From an uncultured Bacteroidota bacterium (lineage in GTDB: Bacteria; Bacteroidota; Bacteroidia; Chitinophagales; Chitinophagaceae): a stretch of 34,609 nt of DNA. How positions within the stretch are numbered: position 1 is the first letter of the stretch; every line of letters starts with the position of its first letter. Made by a program: the position numbers and the translations under genes. Location of the stretch: contig CAISOH010000411.1 of assembly GCA_903887005.1 (NCBI GenBank), positions 1 to 34,609 on the forward strand, given 5' to 3'. The notes below the pieces were generated by a model. The model saw nothing but the letters and a program-made list of their open reading frames with translations, made no database searches and was not told the origin of the DNA. Of the stretch, positions 22,191-30,576 are shown one piece after another.

Positions 22191-23561
22191 TTAAAGATGT
22201 AAAACGATTGCTGCTACTGTAAAATAGATGATTAATCCGGTCACGTCAACCAGGGTAGCGACAAAAGGAGCTGAGGAAGTTGCAGGGTCAAGTTTCAGGC
22301 GTTTTAGTAACATCGGTATCATTGAACCGCTCAATGTGCCCCATAATACTATTCCTATCAATGAGAAAGAAACTGTAAGGCCTACAAATATCCAATTATA
22401 CTGAACGCCATAGTTATACCAGCCAAGTTGCTGCCAGATTGCAATACGTATAAACCCGATTGTCCCCAGGATTATTCCCAATGTGAGCCCGGAAAATATT
22501 TCACGGCGCATTACATACCACCAATCGCGGGCCGATAATTCTTTCAGCGCCATTGCCCGAATGATCAATGTTGCGGCCTGTGAACCACTATTGCCCCCGC
22601 TGGACATAATCAGGGGTAAAAACATGGTAAGTACCAGCGCCTTATCCAGTTCTAACTGAAAATGCTGCATGGCAGTGGCCGTAAGCATTTCACTCAGAAA
22701 TAAAATAATCAGCCAGCCGGCCCTCTTTTGTATGAGTGTAAAAAAACCGGTTTTTACATACGGCAGGTCCAGAGATTCAAGACCACCGAACTGCTGCATG
22801 TCCTTGGTGTCTTTTTCTTCCGCCTCGTCTATCACATCATCCACGGTTACCACGCCCATTACCACATTGTTACTGTTGGTAACGGGCAGCGCCACACGGT
22901 CATATTCCTTAAATTTCTGTATAGCTTCATCAATTCCATCCCGTATGTCTAATTTCACGTAGAAACCGTCCATAATGTCTTCAATGGTTTTGCTGTGCTC
23001 ATTGAGTACCAGTCTTCTTATCGGGATGTCATCTACCAGCTTGCCATGGCTGTCCACCACAAATATCACATTGGCAGCGGGTGTATCCGTATAAAAACGG
23101 CGGAGATGCTCTATTGCCTGCCCTATGGTCCATTCTTTGCGGACCGTTGTAAAGTTGGTATTGATAAGCCGTGCCACACTTTGTTCAGGGTAACCGAGCA
23201 GGTCATAGGTAGCCAGCCTGTTTTTATCATTGAGCAGGTTCAGGTATTCGGTAACCTCCACGCCATCAAGCGTATCAAAAAACGCGATACGGTCGTTAGA
23301 TTCAAGGTTATTAAGGATATTGGAAATCTTCGGACGGGGTAATTCTTCAATAATACGCCGCTGAAGTACATGGTCGAGGAAAGAGAAAATTTTTATCTGA
23401 ACATTGCCGGTAAGGGCAAGAAAAGTATTAATGGCGTATTCTTCCGGCAGTGACCCCAATAGTTTGGACACCTCAGCCGGATAGTCTTCATCCCTGCTGT
23501 GGTGTAACAACTCGCTGAGGTCGCCTTCCAGAATTTTCTCCCTCAGATCCTGCACCAGCAT
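22191..23561 (-). CDS. mgtE: Magnesium transporter MgtE
   Basis: A 456-aa channel-type Mg2+ transporter. It has an N-terminal superhelical domain (residues 1-125), a pair of CBS domains (about 130-255; VIFVVDSHGKLVDDIPIRRL, LPVTNSNNVVMGVVTVDDVIDE), the connecting plug helix, and five membrane helices. These include the family signature FLPLIMSSGGNSGSQAATLI and the final IIYFTVAAIVLHL. The N and CBS domains act as the intracellular Mg2+ gate. The start is put at the ATG at 23559-23561 (MLVQDLREK), two codons inside a TTG. A TAATTTTG box lies 85 bases upstream. It is complete and monocistronic, and the next upstream stretch of 860 bp has no gene. Confidence 0.93.
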   Translation of the reverse strand: MLVQDLREKILEGDLSELLHHSRDEDYPAEVSKLLGSLPEEYAINTFLALTGNVQIKIFSFLDHVLQRRIIEELPRPKISNILNNLESNDRIAFFDTLDGVEVTEYLNLLNDKNRLATYDLLGYPEQSVARLINTNFTTVRKEWTIGQAIEHLRRFYTDTPAANVIFVVDSHGKLVDDIPIRRLVLNEHSKTIEDIMDGFYVKLDIRDGIDEAIQKFKEYDRVALPVTNSNNVVMGVVTVDDVIDEAEEKDTKDMQQFGGLESLDLPYVKTGFFTLIQKRAGWLIILFLSEMLTATAMQHFQLELDKALVLTMFLPLIMSSGGNSGSQAATLIIRAMALKELSARDWWYVMRREIFSGLTLGIILGTIGFIRIAIWQQLGWYNYGVQYNWIFVGLTVSFSLIGIVLWGTLSGSMIPMLLKRLKLDPATSSAPFVATLVDVTGLIIYFTVAAIVLHL

Positions 23562-23646
23562 TGCCAATCATCTTTTTATTGATTTAAAATTAAATAAGAT
23601 CCATTCCGTGAAACGCTCTTATATGTACGGCTTTCAAAAAAGTATG

Positions 23647-23654
23647 CAAAATTA
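23647..23654 (-). promoter_or_regulatory. TAnnTTTG promoter box (TAATTTTG) of mgtE
   Basis: An exact minus-strand match. The implied leader is about 80 nt, the longest of the promoters located near short genes here; no Mg2+ riboswitch fold was recognised in it. Confidence 0.45.
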
Positions 23655-23904
23655 CCTTTTTATCTTTTTCTACAGTAATTTATTTTAGCGTCTTTACGAT
23701 TTTGATATTAAATATTTATTAAGGGAGCTACTTGCCGTGGAATGTGGAATCAGGAATTTGTAATTGGGATTGTTTTTGATAGTGGTTTCTGATATTGTCA
23801 TAAATTTACAATTGTACGTTTTTTCATGAAATTTTTTTTATTCCACCAAGTTGGCTATTTTTCATTGATTATCAATTGATTACTTAAATTATGATGGATG
23901 ACAA

Positions 23905-23948
23905 CTGTACGTTTACTGTACGTTTACTGTACGTTTACTGTACGTTTG
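23905..23948 (+). repeat. Four tandem 11-bp units CTGTACGTTTA
   Basis: Units start at 23905, 23916, 23927 and 23938; only the last base of the last unit differs. A lone TTGTACGTTTT lies about 90 bp upstream. Confidence 0.85.
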
Positions 23949-24382
23949 TCTGAATCGCGGATTACGGATTAATGGATTCCACAGATTTTTATTTGAATTA
24001 TGTTTTCAGGGCTTTCATGTAATAAATAATCAATATTTCAAGGATTGAGCAATTCTAAACCGATTTTTTTATTTTTGTGGTTATTGCGCATTTTTATATT
24101 GAAAATCAATTAGTTAATGAAAAAAAGCGTTAAAATCCTTGCGCATTTCCTGCGCTCCGTTGCGCATTTTTTGCGTACTGAAATTTTATAATATTAAAAA
24201 TTATTGGCATAATATACAAATTCAGGAACAAAAATAAGCATTATTATTGACATTTCCAAATTTATTGGATAATTAATTTTTGTTTAATGTGGCCCCGGAA
24301 ATCCGGAGATTGCCTTCCTCCTGAACGTAGTCGTGAGACTAGGCCCAACTACGGATGCAAATTGTCATTTATGGATTAACAT

Positions 24383-24401
24383 AGACGCAAGCATTGCGTC
24401 T
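24383..24401. repeat. Palindrome AGACGCAA-GCA-TTGCGTCT
   Basis: A perfect 8-bp stem with a 3-base loop, related to 18064-18086. It is a REP-like intergenic element. Confidence 0.6.
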
Positions 24402-24430
24402 CTACATTTGTGTAAAATCCCGGTTATTTG

Positions 24431-25594
24431 TCATCTTATCACTTCAATTTGCTCAATACAAATCTGGTTACCGTTATTATTCAATTGTAAGTAATAAGTA
24501 CCGGGCGCTAACGAAGGTGGCAGCGGGAACTGAGCGTGGTTCCCATTTGTATGTAATAAGCCAGTCGTGACCGCTGCACCAGTACTGTTTTTCAATTCAT
24601 AAGACCATTCATTGCAGGTGGCGGCAGGCATATCAATTGATACATTATTGCCGGAAACAGGGTTTGGATAAATTTTTATTTTGTTTGTATTAAGTATTGG
24701 TACGGCGTTAATAGTTTCCAGGCGCTGAACGTGCGTGGTGGCGCTTTTGGGTTGTGTATATGCAGCATCTGTAAAGGTTACCTGTGCCAGGGGGGTAACC
24801 TCCTGCGGGCGGTAATAATTCTGTTGGTAAGTAGTGTTTGTATTGCCTTGTGTTAAACTAAGATAGACCAAAAGACCATTTGAAAAAGGAGTCCCGTTTA
24901 TGAAAAAACTATCAGTAGTGGTAATAATTGTCTTTACCTGTAATACATTCAAATACATTGATGGGCTACCGTATGCATCCAATATTCTCATTTTACCCCA
25001 ACCTGTTACAGAATCTTTTTCTGTAGTATATCTTCTTAAAATGCAGGGAGCATGGCTATAACTTAATGCAGCTAATGATAATAGAAAATTAAGGTCAGAA
25101 TTATAATCAGACGACCATGAGCTATTGTAAGTTGCGGGAAAAGCTATTTTAGTATATGGTGATGAATACACCATATTTTGTGAATTAATAAATAAGCTAT
25201 CGGTAGGAAGTCCTGTTAATGCTGATATGCTATAGCCAACCTTTTCTATATTAACACCATATTCAAGGATAGCGCTAACAGTAACAGAAGATTGGACATT
25301 GCCCTGATAGCGATACCCTAACAAACTATACACATTGCTATCTGCAAATTGACTGGTAAGGGAGGGTACACGATAAGCAAAATACTGTGGAGTTGTATCT
25401 GTAATGATACTCATATCCCATAATGCGCCAGCTGTCATAACCAGTGATGGAAATGCGGAAGCATAGGTGGTCGTTTTCAGGCTGTCTGTTCCAATAACGG
25501 ACGATGGATAACTGCTTTGTGTAAGTGTTATCTGCGCTGAAATATTTGGAACTGCCAGAAAAATCCCGACCAGCATCAGTAAAATATTTTTCAT
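24431..25594 (-). CDS. Secreted protein with T9SS type A sorting domain
   Basis: A 387-aa protein: signal peptide MKNILLMLVGIFLAVPNISA, a Ser/Thr/Tyr-rich beta-type body of unknown family (about 21-300), and a C-terminal sorting domain from about residue 305 (IKIYPNPVSGNNVSIDMP ... APGTYYLQLNNNGNQICIEQIEVIR). Type A domains direct outer-membrane passage by the type IX secretion system, followed by removal and often surface anchoring. There is no enzymatic motif in the body, so the role is unknown. A TATATTTG promoter (25609-25616) precedes the ATG at 25592-25594. It follows carB in the same direction, but its own promoter suggests separate expression. Confidence 0.88.
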   Translation of the reverse strand: MKNILLMLVGIFLAVPNISAQITLTQSSYPSSVIGTDSLKTTTYASAFPSLVMTAGALWDMSIITDTTPQYFAYRVPSLTSQFADSNVYSLLGYRYQGNVQSSVTVSAILEYGVNIEKVGYSISALTGLPTDSLFINSQNMVYSSPYTKIAFPATYNSSWSSDYNSDLNFLLSLAALSYSHAPCILRRYTTEKDSVTGWGKMRILDAYGSPSMYLNVLQVKTIITTTDSFFINGTPFSNGLLVYLSLTQGNTNTTYQQNYYRPQEVTPLAQVTFTDAAYTQPKSATTHVQRLETINAVPILNTNKIKIYPNPVSGNNVSIDMPAATCNEWSYELKNSTGAAVTTGLLHTNGNHAQFPLPPSLAPGTYYLQLNNNGNQICIEQIEVIR

Positions 25595-25608
25595 AGAAAT
25601 ATTTGCAG

Positions 25609-25616
25609 CAAATATA
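25609..25616 (-). promoter_or_regulatory. TAnnTTTG promoter box (TATATTTG) of the T9SS cargo gene
   Basis: An exact minus-strand match, 14 bases upstream of the ATG and 36 bases after the carB stop codon. Confidence 0.55.
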
Positions 25617-25652
25617 TCTTAGAAATATTAGATTGTAAAACTATGAATCGTT

Positions 25653-28544
25653 TTACTTGCTCAGGTGCATGCTGCGTTCTTTATAGAGCTGACGGAACCA
25701 GGGATCACGAAGGTTTTTTATGAACCGTATGGCTTCCCCTGTGCTCTTCATTTCCGGCCCCAGTTCTTTATTTACATTCGGGAACTTATTAAAGCTGAAA
25801 ACCGGCTCTTTAACGGCGAAACCATCCAGCCGCTGCACAATTTTCAGGTTCTTTAGTTTCACCTCGCCGAGCATCACCTTTGTGGCAATGTTGAGATAGG
25901 GAATTCCATACGCCTTTGCTATGAAAGGAGTGGTTCGACTGGCACGCGGATTGGCTTCTATCACAAATACTTTACCATCCTTAATGGCGTATTGTATGTT
26001 TATCAATCCTTTAATATTCAGGCGCAACGCTATTTTTCTGGCAATGTCTGCCATCTCTTCCACCACCAGCGGGCCAAGGTTAAATACCGGCAACAGGGCG
26101 TGGCTATCGCCGCTGTGAATACCAGCAGGCTCTATATGCTCCATAATGCCCATTATGTGCACATCTTCTCCATCGCATATCGCGTCCACTTCCGCTTCCT
26201 GGCAGCGGTCGAGGAAATGGTCAATCAGTATTTTATTTCCCGGTAAATGTTTCAGCAGGCTTACCACACTTTTTTCCAGTTCATCGTCATTAATGACAAT
26301 TCGCATACGCTGGCCGCCTAATACATAAGATGGCCGTACCAATACCGGATAACCAACCAGCTTGGCCACTTCCAGGGCCTCGTCTGTAGTAAATGCGGTA
26401 CCATAATTAGGATAAGGAATACCCAGCTCTTTAAGCGTATCGCTGAAGCGGCCACGGTCTTCGGCAATATCCATATCATCAAACGTAGTGCCTATTATTT
26501 TTATTCCCTTTTCGTGCAGGCGTTTTGCCAGTTTTAATGCGGTCTGTCCGCCAAGCTGAACAATAACACCATCCGGCTTTTCATGTTCAACTATTTCCCA
26601 CAAATGCTCCCAGTAAACCGGCTCGAAATACAACTTATCCGCGATGTCGAAATCGGTGGAGACTGTTTCGGGGTTGCAATTGACCATTATGGATTCGTAA
26701 CCACATTCCCTGATTGCAATCAGGCCATGGGTACAGCAGTAATCAAACTCTATGCCCTGGCCGATACGGTTCGGGCCGGAACCAAGCACTATTACTTTTT
26801 TCTTTGCTGATACTTTGCTTTCATTGGATAAATTATCTCCGGAAAAAAGGTCCTGCGTAACTCTGTCAGTAACAGGTTGATTGGGGTTGTTAATGTCGCT
26901 TTTCTCAAAAGTGCTATAGTAGTAAGGCGTTTTGGCTTCAAACTCAGCGCTGCATGTATCCACCATTTTAAAAACACGGGTAATACCAAGCGCTTTCCGG
27001 TGTTCATATATTTCTTCCGCAGTACAATCTTTTATCAGTTCTGCCATTTGCTCATCGCCAAATCCCATTTGTTTTGCCTTGAACAACAGGTCTTCGGGAA
27101 GTTTTTCAAGATGCTTGTATTTGCGTATTTCGGTTTCGAGATTTACAATATCCTGTATCTGGTATAAAAACCAGCGGTCTATCTGTGTAAGATCCTGAAT
27201 GGTCTTAATAGAAACCCCTGCAGCCATAGCTTCCTTGATGCGGAAGATGCGATCCCAGGTAGGCCGTTTGAGTGTATCAATCAATTCCTCCGGCCGCAGG
27301 CGGCTGGTGCTTATAAAGGAAAGGCCTGTGGCATTGTTCTCCAAACTCTGACATGCCTTTTGCAGGGCTTCCGGGAAAGTGCGGCCAATGGCCATTACTT
27401 CACCTACCGATTTCATTTGCAATCCCAAAGTATCGTCAGCGCCTTTGAATTTATCAAAGTTCCAACGGGGCATTTTCACAATCACATAATCGAGGGCCGG
27501 TTCAAAATAGGCGGAAGTTGTTTGAGTAATCTGGTTTTTTAATTCATCGAGCGCATAACCGACAGCAAGTTTGGCGGCAATCTTGGCAATGGGATAACCT
27601 GTTGCTTTTGAAGCGAGGGCAGATGACCGGCTTACCCGTGGATTTATCTCAATAGCAATAATTTCTTCCGTTGCGGGATTTAAAGCGAACTGTACATTGC
27701 AACCACCAGCAAAATTTCCCAGGTCGCGCATCATCATAATAGCCGTATTGCGCATCAGCTGAAAAGCTGTATCGCTTAATGTCATAGCCGGCGCAACCGT
27801 AATGCTATCGCCTGTATGTATCCCCATCGGGTCGAAGTTCTCCACGGTGCAAATGATAACCACGTTATCATTCATATCACGCAGCAATTCCAGTTCGAAT
27901 TCCTTCCATCCCAATACCGCTTTCTCTACCAATACTTCGTGCATAGGCGATGCAGAGAGCCCGCGCTCCAATGCACCATCCAGCTCATCTTTATGCATGA
28001 CGATACCGCCACCGGAGCCACCTAATGTAAATGAAGGCCGGATAACAATTGGCAAACCTATCTGCTGTGCGAATTCTTTTCCTTCCAGCAGTGAATTTGC
28101 TGATCTTGCAGCGGCAACCGGCACACCTAATTCTATCATCCACAAGCGAAATAACTCACGGTCTTCCGCTTTTTCTATCGCCTTAATGTCCACGCCAATC
28201 AATCGTACATTAAACCGCTCCCACACCCCTAACTCATCTGCTTCTTTAGCGAGGTTGAGGGCAGTCTGGCCACCCATTGTGGGCAATACAGCGTCTATAT
28301 CATTTTCTTCCAGTATCTGCTCTATACTTTCCACGGTCAGCGGCAACAAATAGACCCTGTCCGCCATAATTGGGTCGGTCATAATTGTAGCCGGGTTAGA
28401 GTTGATGAGTATCACCTTTATCCCTTCTTCCCTGAGGCTTCGTGCAGCCTGGGAGCCTGAGTAATCAAATTCACAAGCCTGCCCTATGATAATAGGGCCA
28501 GAACCAATAATCAAAACACTTTTAATAGAAAGATCGCGCGGCAT
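25653..28544 (-). CDS. carB: Carbamoyl-phosphate synthase large subunit, short form without allosteric domain
   Basis: A 963-aa enzyme with the two homologous ATP-grasp halves. The first half (SVLIIGSGPIIIGQACEFDYSG, PTMGGQTALNLA, VIRPSFTLGGSGGG, EINPRVSRSSALASKATGYP) makes carboxyphosphate. The second half (VIVLGSGPNRIGQGIEFDYC, QLGGQTALKLA, LVRPSYVLGGQRM, EANPRASRTTPFIAK) makes carbamoyl phosphate. The oligomerisation domain lies between them. The protein ends after KFPNVNKELGPEMKSTGEAI and IKNLRDPWFRQLY; E. coli CarB (1073 aa) continues for about 130 residues as the MGS-like domain that binds ornithine and UMP. The gene has a normal stop, so this is a natural short form, which I know from relatives. 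carA is not adjacent. The leader carries three promoter boxes and a terminator-like hairpin. Start: the ATG at 28542-28544. Confidence 0.94.
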   Translation of the reverse strand: MPRDLSIKSVLIIGSGPIIIGQACEFDYSGSQAARSLREEGIKVILINSNPATIMTDPIMADRVYLLPLTVESIEQILEENDIDAVLPTMGGQTALNLAKEADELGVWERFNVRLIGVDIKAIEKAEDRELFRLWMIELGVPVAAARSANSLLEGKEFAQQIGLPIVIRPSFTLGGSGGGIVMHKDELDGALERGLSASPMHEVLVEKAVLGWKEFELELLRDMNDNVVIICTVENFDPMGIHTGDSITVAPAMTLSDTAFQLMRNTAIMMMRDLGNFAGGCNVQFALNPATEEIIAIEINPRVSRSSALASKATGYPIAKIAAKLAVGYALDELKNQITQTTSAYFEPALDYVIVKMPRWNFDKFKGADDTLGLQMKSVGEVMAIGRTFPEALQKACQSLENNATGLSFISTSRLRPEELIDTLKRPTWDRIFRIKEAMAAGVSIKTIQDLTQIDRWFLYQIQDIVNLETEIRKYKHLEKLPEDLLFKAKQMGFGDEQMAELIKDCTAEEIYEHRKALGITRVFKMVDTCSAEFEAKTPYYYSTFEKSDINNPNQPVTDRVTQDLFSGDNLSNESKVSAKKKVIVLGSGPNRIGQGIEFDYCCTHGLIAIRECGYESIMVNCNPETVSTDFDIADKLYFEPVYWEHLWEIVEHEKPDGVIVQLGGQTALKLAKRLHEKGIKIIGTTFDDMDIAEDRGRFSDTLKELGIPYPNYGTAFTTDEALEVAKLVGYPVLVRPSYVLGGQRMRIVINDDELEKSVVSLLKHLPGNKILIDHFLDRCQEAEVDAICDGEDVHIMGIMEHIEPAGIHSGDSHALLPVFNLGPLVVEEMADIARKIALRLNIKGLINIQYAIKDGKVFVIEANPRASRTTPFIAKAYGIPYLNIATKVMLGEVKLKNLKIVQRLDGFAVKEPVFSFNKFPNVNKELGPEMKSTGEAIRFIKNLRDPWFRQLYKERSMHLSK

Positions 28545-28554
28545 GTTAAAAATT

Positions 28555-28576
28555 CAAAAGTAAAAATTCAAAAGTA
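28555..28576 (-). promoter_or_regulatory. Two tandem promoter boxes (TACTTTTG) close to the carB start
   Basis: Minus-strand TACTTTTG at 28555-28562 and 28569-28576, within a duplicated 14-bp unit. The nearer one ends 10 bases before the ATG. Either could start a carB transcript that skips the hairpin at 28606-28620. Confidence 0.45.
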
Positions 28577-28605
28577 AAAAAACGCGATGAGCAGATATAA
28601 AAAAC

Positions 28606-28620
28606 CGGGCTCAACGCCCG
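28606..28620 (-). terminator. Terminator-like hairpin at the head of the carB leader
   Basis: On the minus strand CGGGC-GTTGA-GCCCG is followed by GTTTTTT. It lies 6 bases downstream of a TACTTTTG box (28626-28633), so it would form from the first bases of that transcript. Confidence 0.5.
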
Positions 28621-28625
28621 AGGTG

Positions 28626-28633
28626 CAAAAGTA
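28626..28633 (-). promoter_or_regulatory. Distal carB promoter box (TACTTTTG)
   Basis: An exact minus-strand consensus, 82 bases upstream of the carB ATG and directly before the hairpin. Confidence 0.5.
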
Positions 28634-28652
28634 AGAAAAAAATGCCGACTGA

Positions 28653-28683
28653 TAATTCAAAATTCAAAATTCAAAATTCAAAA
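28653..28683. repeat. TTCAAAA simple repeat
   Basis: Four tandem copies of the same 7-bp unit seen at 22115-22146. Confidence 0.7.
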
Positions 28684-29010
28684 GGTGTATTAACAGATAT
28701 AGGGATGTATGGCAGTAAAGTATTTAATACCATTGAAAAGGCAGTTTTTATTGATATAGAGGTTAAAAAACAGGTAAGTAGATTGAATTATGTAAACCAT
28801 CATTTACAATTGTTATTATTTCGCAAGGGATAAGTGAGTTCAGAATTTCATTGTGCTTAAGTTCATCATTCAGCATGTCTTGGTTCGGTGCAGCTGCTAA
28901 TGACATGTTTGCCATTTATTGATTAAGGGATAAATGAATTTTGTTATTTTATTTTACTCATTTTGCAGGGCTGCTTTTCCCTGATTAAACTTCTGCAACA
29001 TACTCATCGT

Positions 29011-29112
29011 TGTCACAGTTCGGCGCGGCTCACTGTGACAGTAATTCTATTGGCTGTGGGCTTACACTCACTTTAGTAACGTCATTCACATTTTATTCCC
29101 GATGAGTCGGGA
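29011..29112. repeat. Two palindromes in the carB-mreB spacer
   Basis: TGTCACAGT (29011-29019) pairs with ACTGTGACA (29032-29040), and TCCCGA (29097-29102) with TCGGGA (29107-29112). There are no T-runs, so they resemble dispersed intergenic palindromes more than terminators. Confidence 0.45.
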
Positions 29113-29299
29113 TGGGTACTCACCATGACAGATTGCCTATTTGGCTATATCTGCAAAAGTCACTAATTTATTCCTTGTTAAGTATAAATTGAAATCCTGA
29201 AAATCTTCATTTAACAGGTTTTAATGATAATTCTTTGATAATAATTGACATTTTATGCACATGTCTTATAAATTACCGCTTCGGGGATAATTATTTCCA

Positions 29300-29307
29300 T
29301 AATTTTG
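29300..29307 (+). promoter_or_regulatory. TAnnTTTG promoter box (TAATTTTG) of mreB
   Basis: An exact match about 77 bases upstream of the mreB ATG. Confidence 0.45.
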
Positions 29308-29383
29308 CAGGTATTGGATAAATCTATCCAAAACTGTATTACTTTTTTCGCACTTTTGCGATTATTATAAAACAAACGCCATA

Positions 29384-30415
29384 ATGAGTTTTTTAGGCTT
29401 TTTTAAATTTCTTACACAGGAAATCGCAATAGATCTTGGCACAGCCAATACGCTTATCATACATAATGACCAGGTAGTGGTTGACGAGCCATCTATCGTA
29501 GCTATAGACCGGACTACAAATAAAATTGTAGCTGTAGGTAAGAAGGCTATGATGATGCACGAAAAAACCCATGAAAACCTTAAAACAATCCGTCCCCTAA
29601 AAGATGGCGTAATTGCTGATTTCAATGCCGCTGAAGGCATGTTGAGGGAAATGATAAAATTAGTTTATCCTAAAAAGCCCATGTTCCCTCCCAGCTGGCG
29701 TATGGTAATATGTATTCCATCCAGTATTACGGAAGTAGAAAAGCGCGCTGTACGTGATTCTGCCGAGCAGGCCGGAGCAAAGGAAGTATATATGATACAT
29801 GAGCCAATGGCTGCGGCTTTAGGTATTGGCATTGATGTTGAAGAGCCTACGGGCAATATGATCATTGATATTGGCGGGGGTACCACAGGCATTTCCGTAA
29901 TTGCCCTGGCGGGTATTGTATGCGATCAGTCCATCAGGATAGCAGGTGATGAATTTACCAGTGATATCATGGAAACCATGCGCCGCTACCATAGCCTTAT
30001 GATAGGGGAACGCACCGCAGAACAGATAAAAATACATGTTGGCTCGGCATTAAAAGAATTGGATAATCCTCCGGATGATATAGCTGTAAATGGCCGCGAC
30101 CTTGTTACCGGCATTCCGAAACAAATCATGGTAACTTACCAGGAAGTAGCGGAAGCGCTTGATAAATCCATCTTCAAAATTGAAGAAGCGATCTTAAAAG
30201 CGCTGGAAAGCACCCCACCTGAACTGGCGTCTGATATTTACCGCCGTGGCTTATACCTTACCGGTGGCGGGGCTTTACTTCGCGGGTTGGACAAACGTAT
30301 TTCGCATAAAATAAAATTACCCGTACATGTGGCTGATGATCCGCTGCGCGCCGTAGTTCGCGGTACTGGTATGGCGCTTAAGAACATTGCCAGGATGCCT
30401 TTTTTAATGAAGTAG
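29384..30415 (+). CDS. mreB: Rod-shape-determining actin homologue MreB
   Basis: A 343-aa bacterial actin. Phosphate-1 loop AIDLGTANTLI near residue 14, RPLKDGVIADFNAAEGML, IPSSITEVEKRAVRDSAEQA, the HEPMAAALGIGID segment, phosphate-2 loop IIDIGGGTTGISVIAL, GDEFTSDIMETMRR, and the adenosine loop LTGGGALLRGLD. MreB filaments under the membrane guide the elongation machinery for lateral wall growth. The N-terminal FLGFFKFLTQ is the amphipathic membrane anchor. The ATG at 29384 is standard. It heads an mreB-mreC-mreD cluster in the plus direction. Confidence 0.96.
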   Translation: MSFLGFFKFLTQEIAIDLGTANTLIIHNDQVVVDEPSIVAIDRTTNKIVAVGKKAMMMHEKTHENLKTIRPLKDGVIADFNAAEGMLREMIKLVYPKKPMFPPSWRMVICIPSSITEVEKRAVRDSAEQAGAKEVYMIHEPMAAALGIGIDVEEPTGNMIIDIGGGTTGISVIALAGIVCDQSIRIAGDEFTSDIMETMRRYHSLMIGERTAEQIKIHVGSALKELDNPPDDIAVNGRDLVTGIPKQIMVTYQEVAEALDKSIFKIEEAILKALESTPPELASDIYRRGLYLTGGGALLRGLDKRISHKIKLPVHVADDPLRAVVRGTGMALKNIARMPFLMK

Positions 30416-30420
30416 TATGT

Positions 30421-30571
30421 CTGGAATTGGGAATTAGTAATTTGGAATTGGGATTGTTTTTAAACAAATATTCTTTACCATTTAACCGAAACAATTTGGA
30501 AACACGAACATTATGATTCAGATCTCCAAAATATTATTCCTAATTACAAATTCCCAATTACAAATTCCTAA
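30421..30571. repeat. Inverted pair of AATTGGGAATT-type repeats between mreB and mreC
   Basis: GGAATTGGGAATTAGTAATT at 30423-30442 and the complementary CCTAATTACAAATTCCCAAT at 30539-30558 face each other across about 80 bp. Related text occurs at 23752-23779. A folded transcript would carry a long imperfect hairpin between the mreB stop and the mreC start. Confidence 0.6.
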
Positions 30572-30576
30572 AAAAC

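Larger units (their letters stand above)
23568..24430. other. Large spacer (about 860 bp) without a gene
   Basis: It contains a minus-strand promoter box for mgtE (23647-23654), an AATTGGGATT-type repeat (23752-23779), four tandem 11-bp units (23905-23948), GCGCATTTCCTGCGC-type simple sequence (about 24140-24180) and a GACGCAA palindrome (24383-24401). All frames are interrupted, and no RNA family is recognised. Confidence 0.6.
28545..29383. other. Large divergent spacer (about 840 bp) between carB and mreB
   Basis: Beyond the carB leader it holds a TTCAAAA repeat (28653-28683), two palindromes (29011-29040, 29097-29112) and the mreB promoter. A 63-codon frame at 28642-28833 begins inside the simple repeat and is not supported. 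No RNA gene is recognised. Confidence 0.6.

Noticed and set aside
23905-23948. Possible replication-origin iterons
   Set aside because: No replication initiator gene or DnaA boxes nearby, and the unit is shorter than typical iterons.
28642-28833. A 63-codon frame upstream of mreB
   Set aside because: Its first third is the TTCAAAA simple repeat and the remainder has no recognisable protein character.
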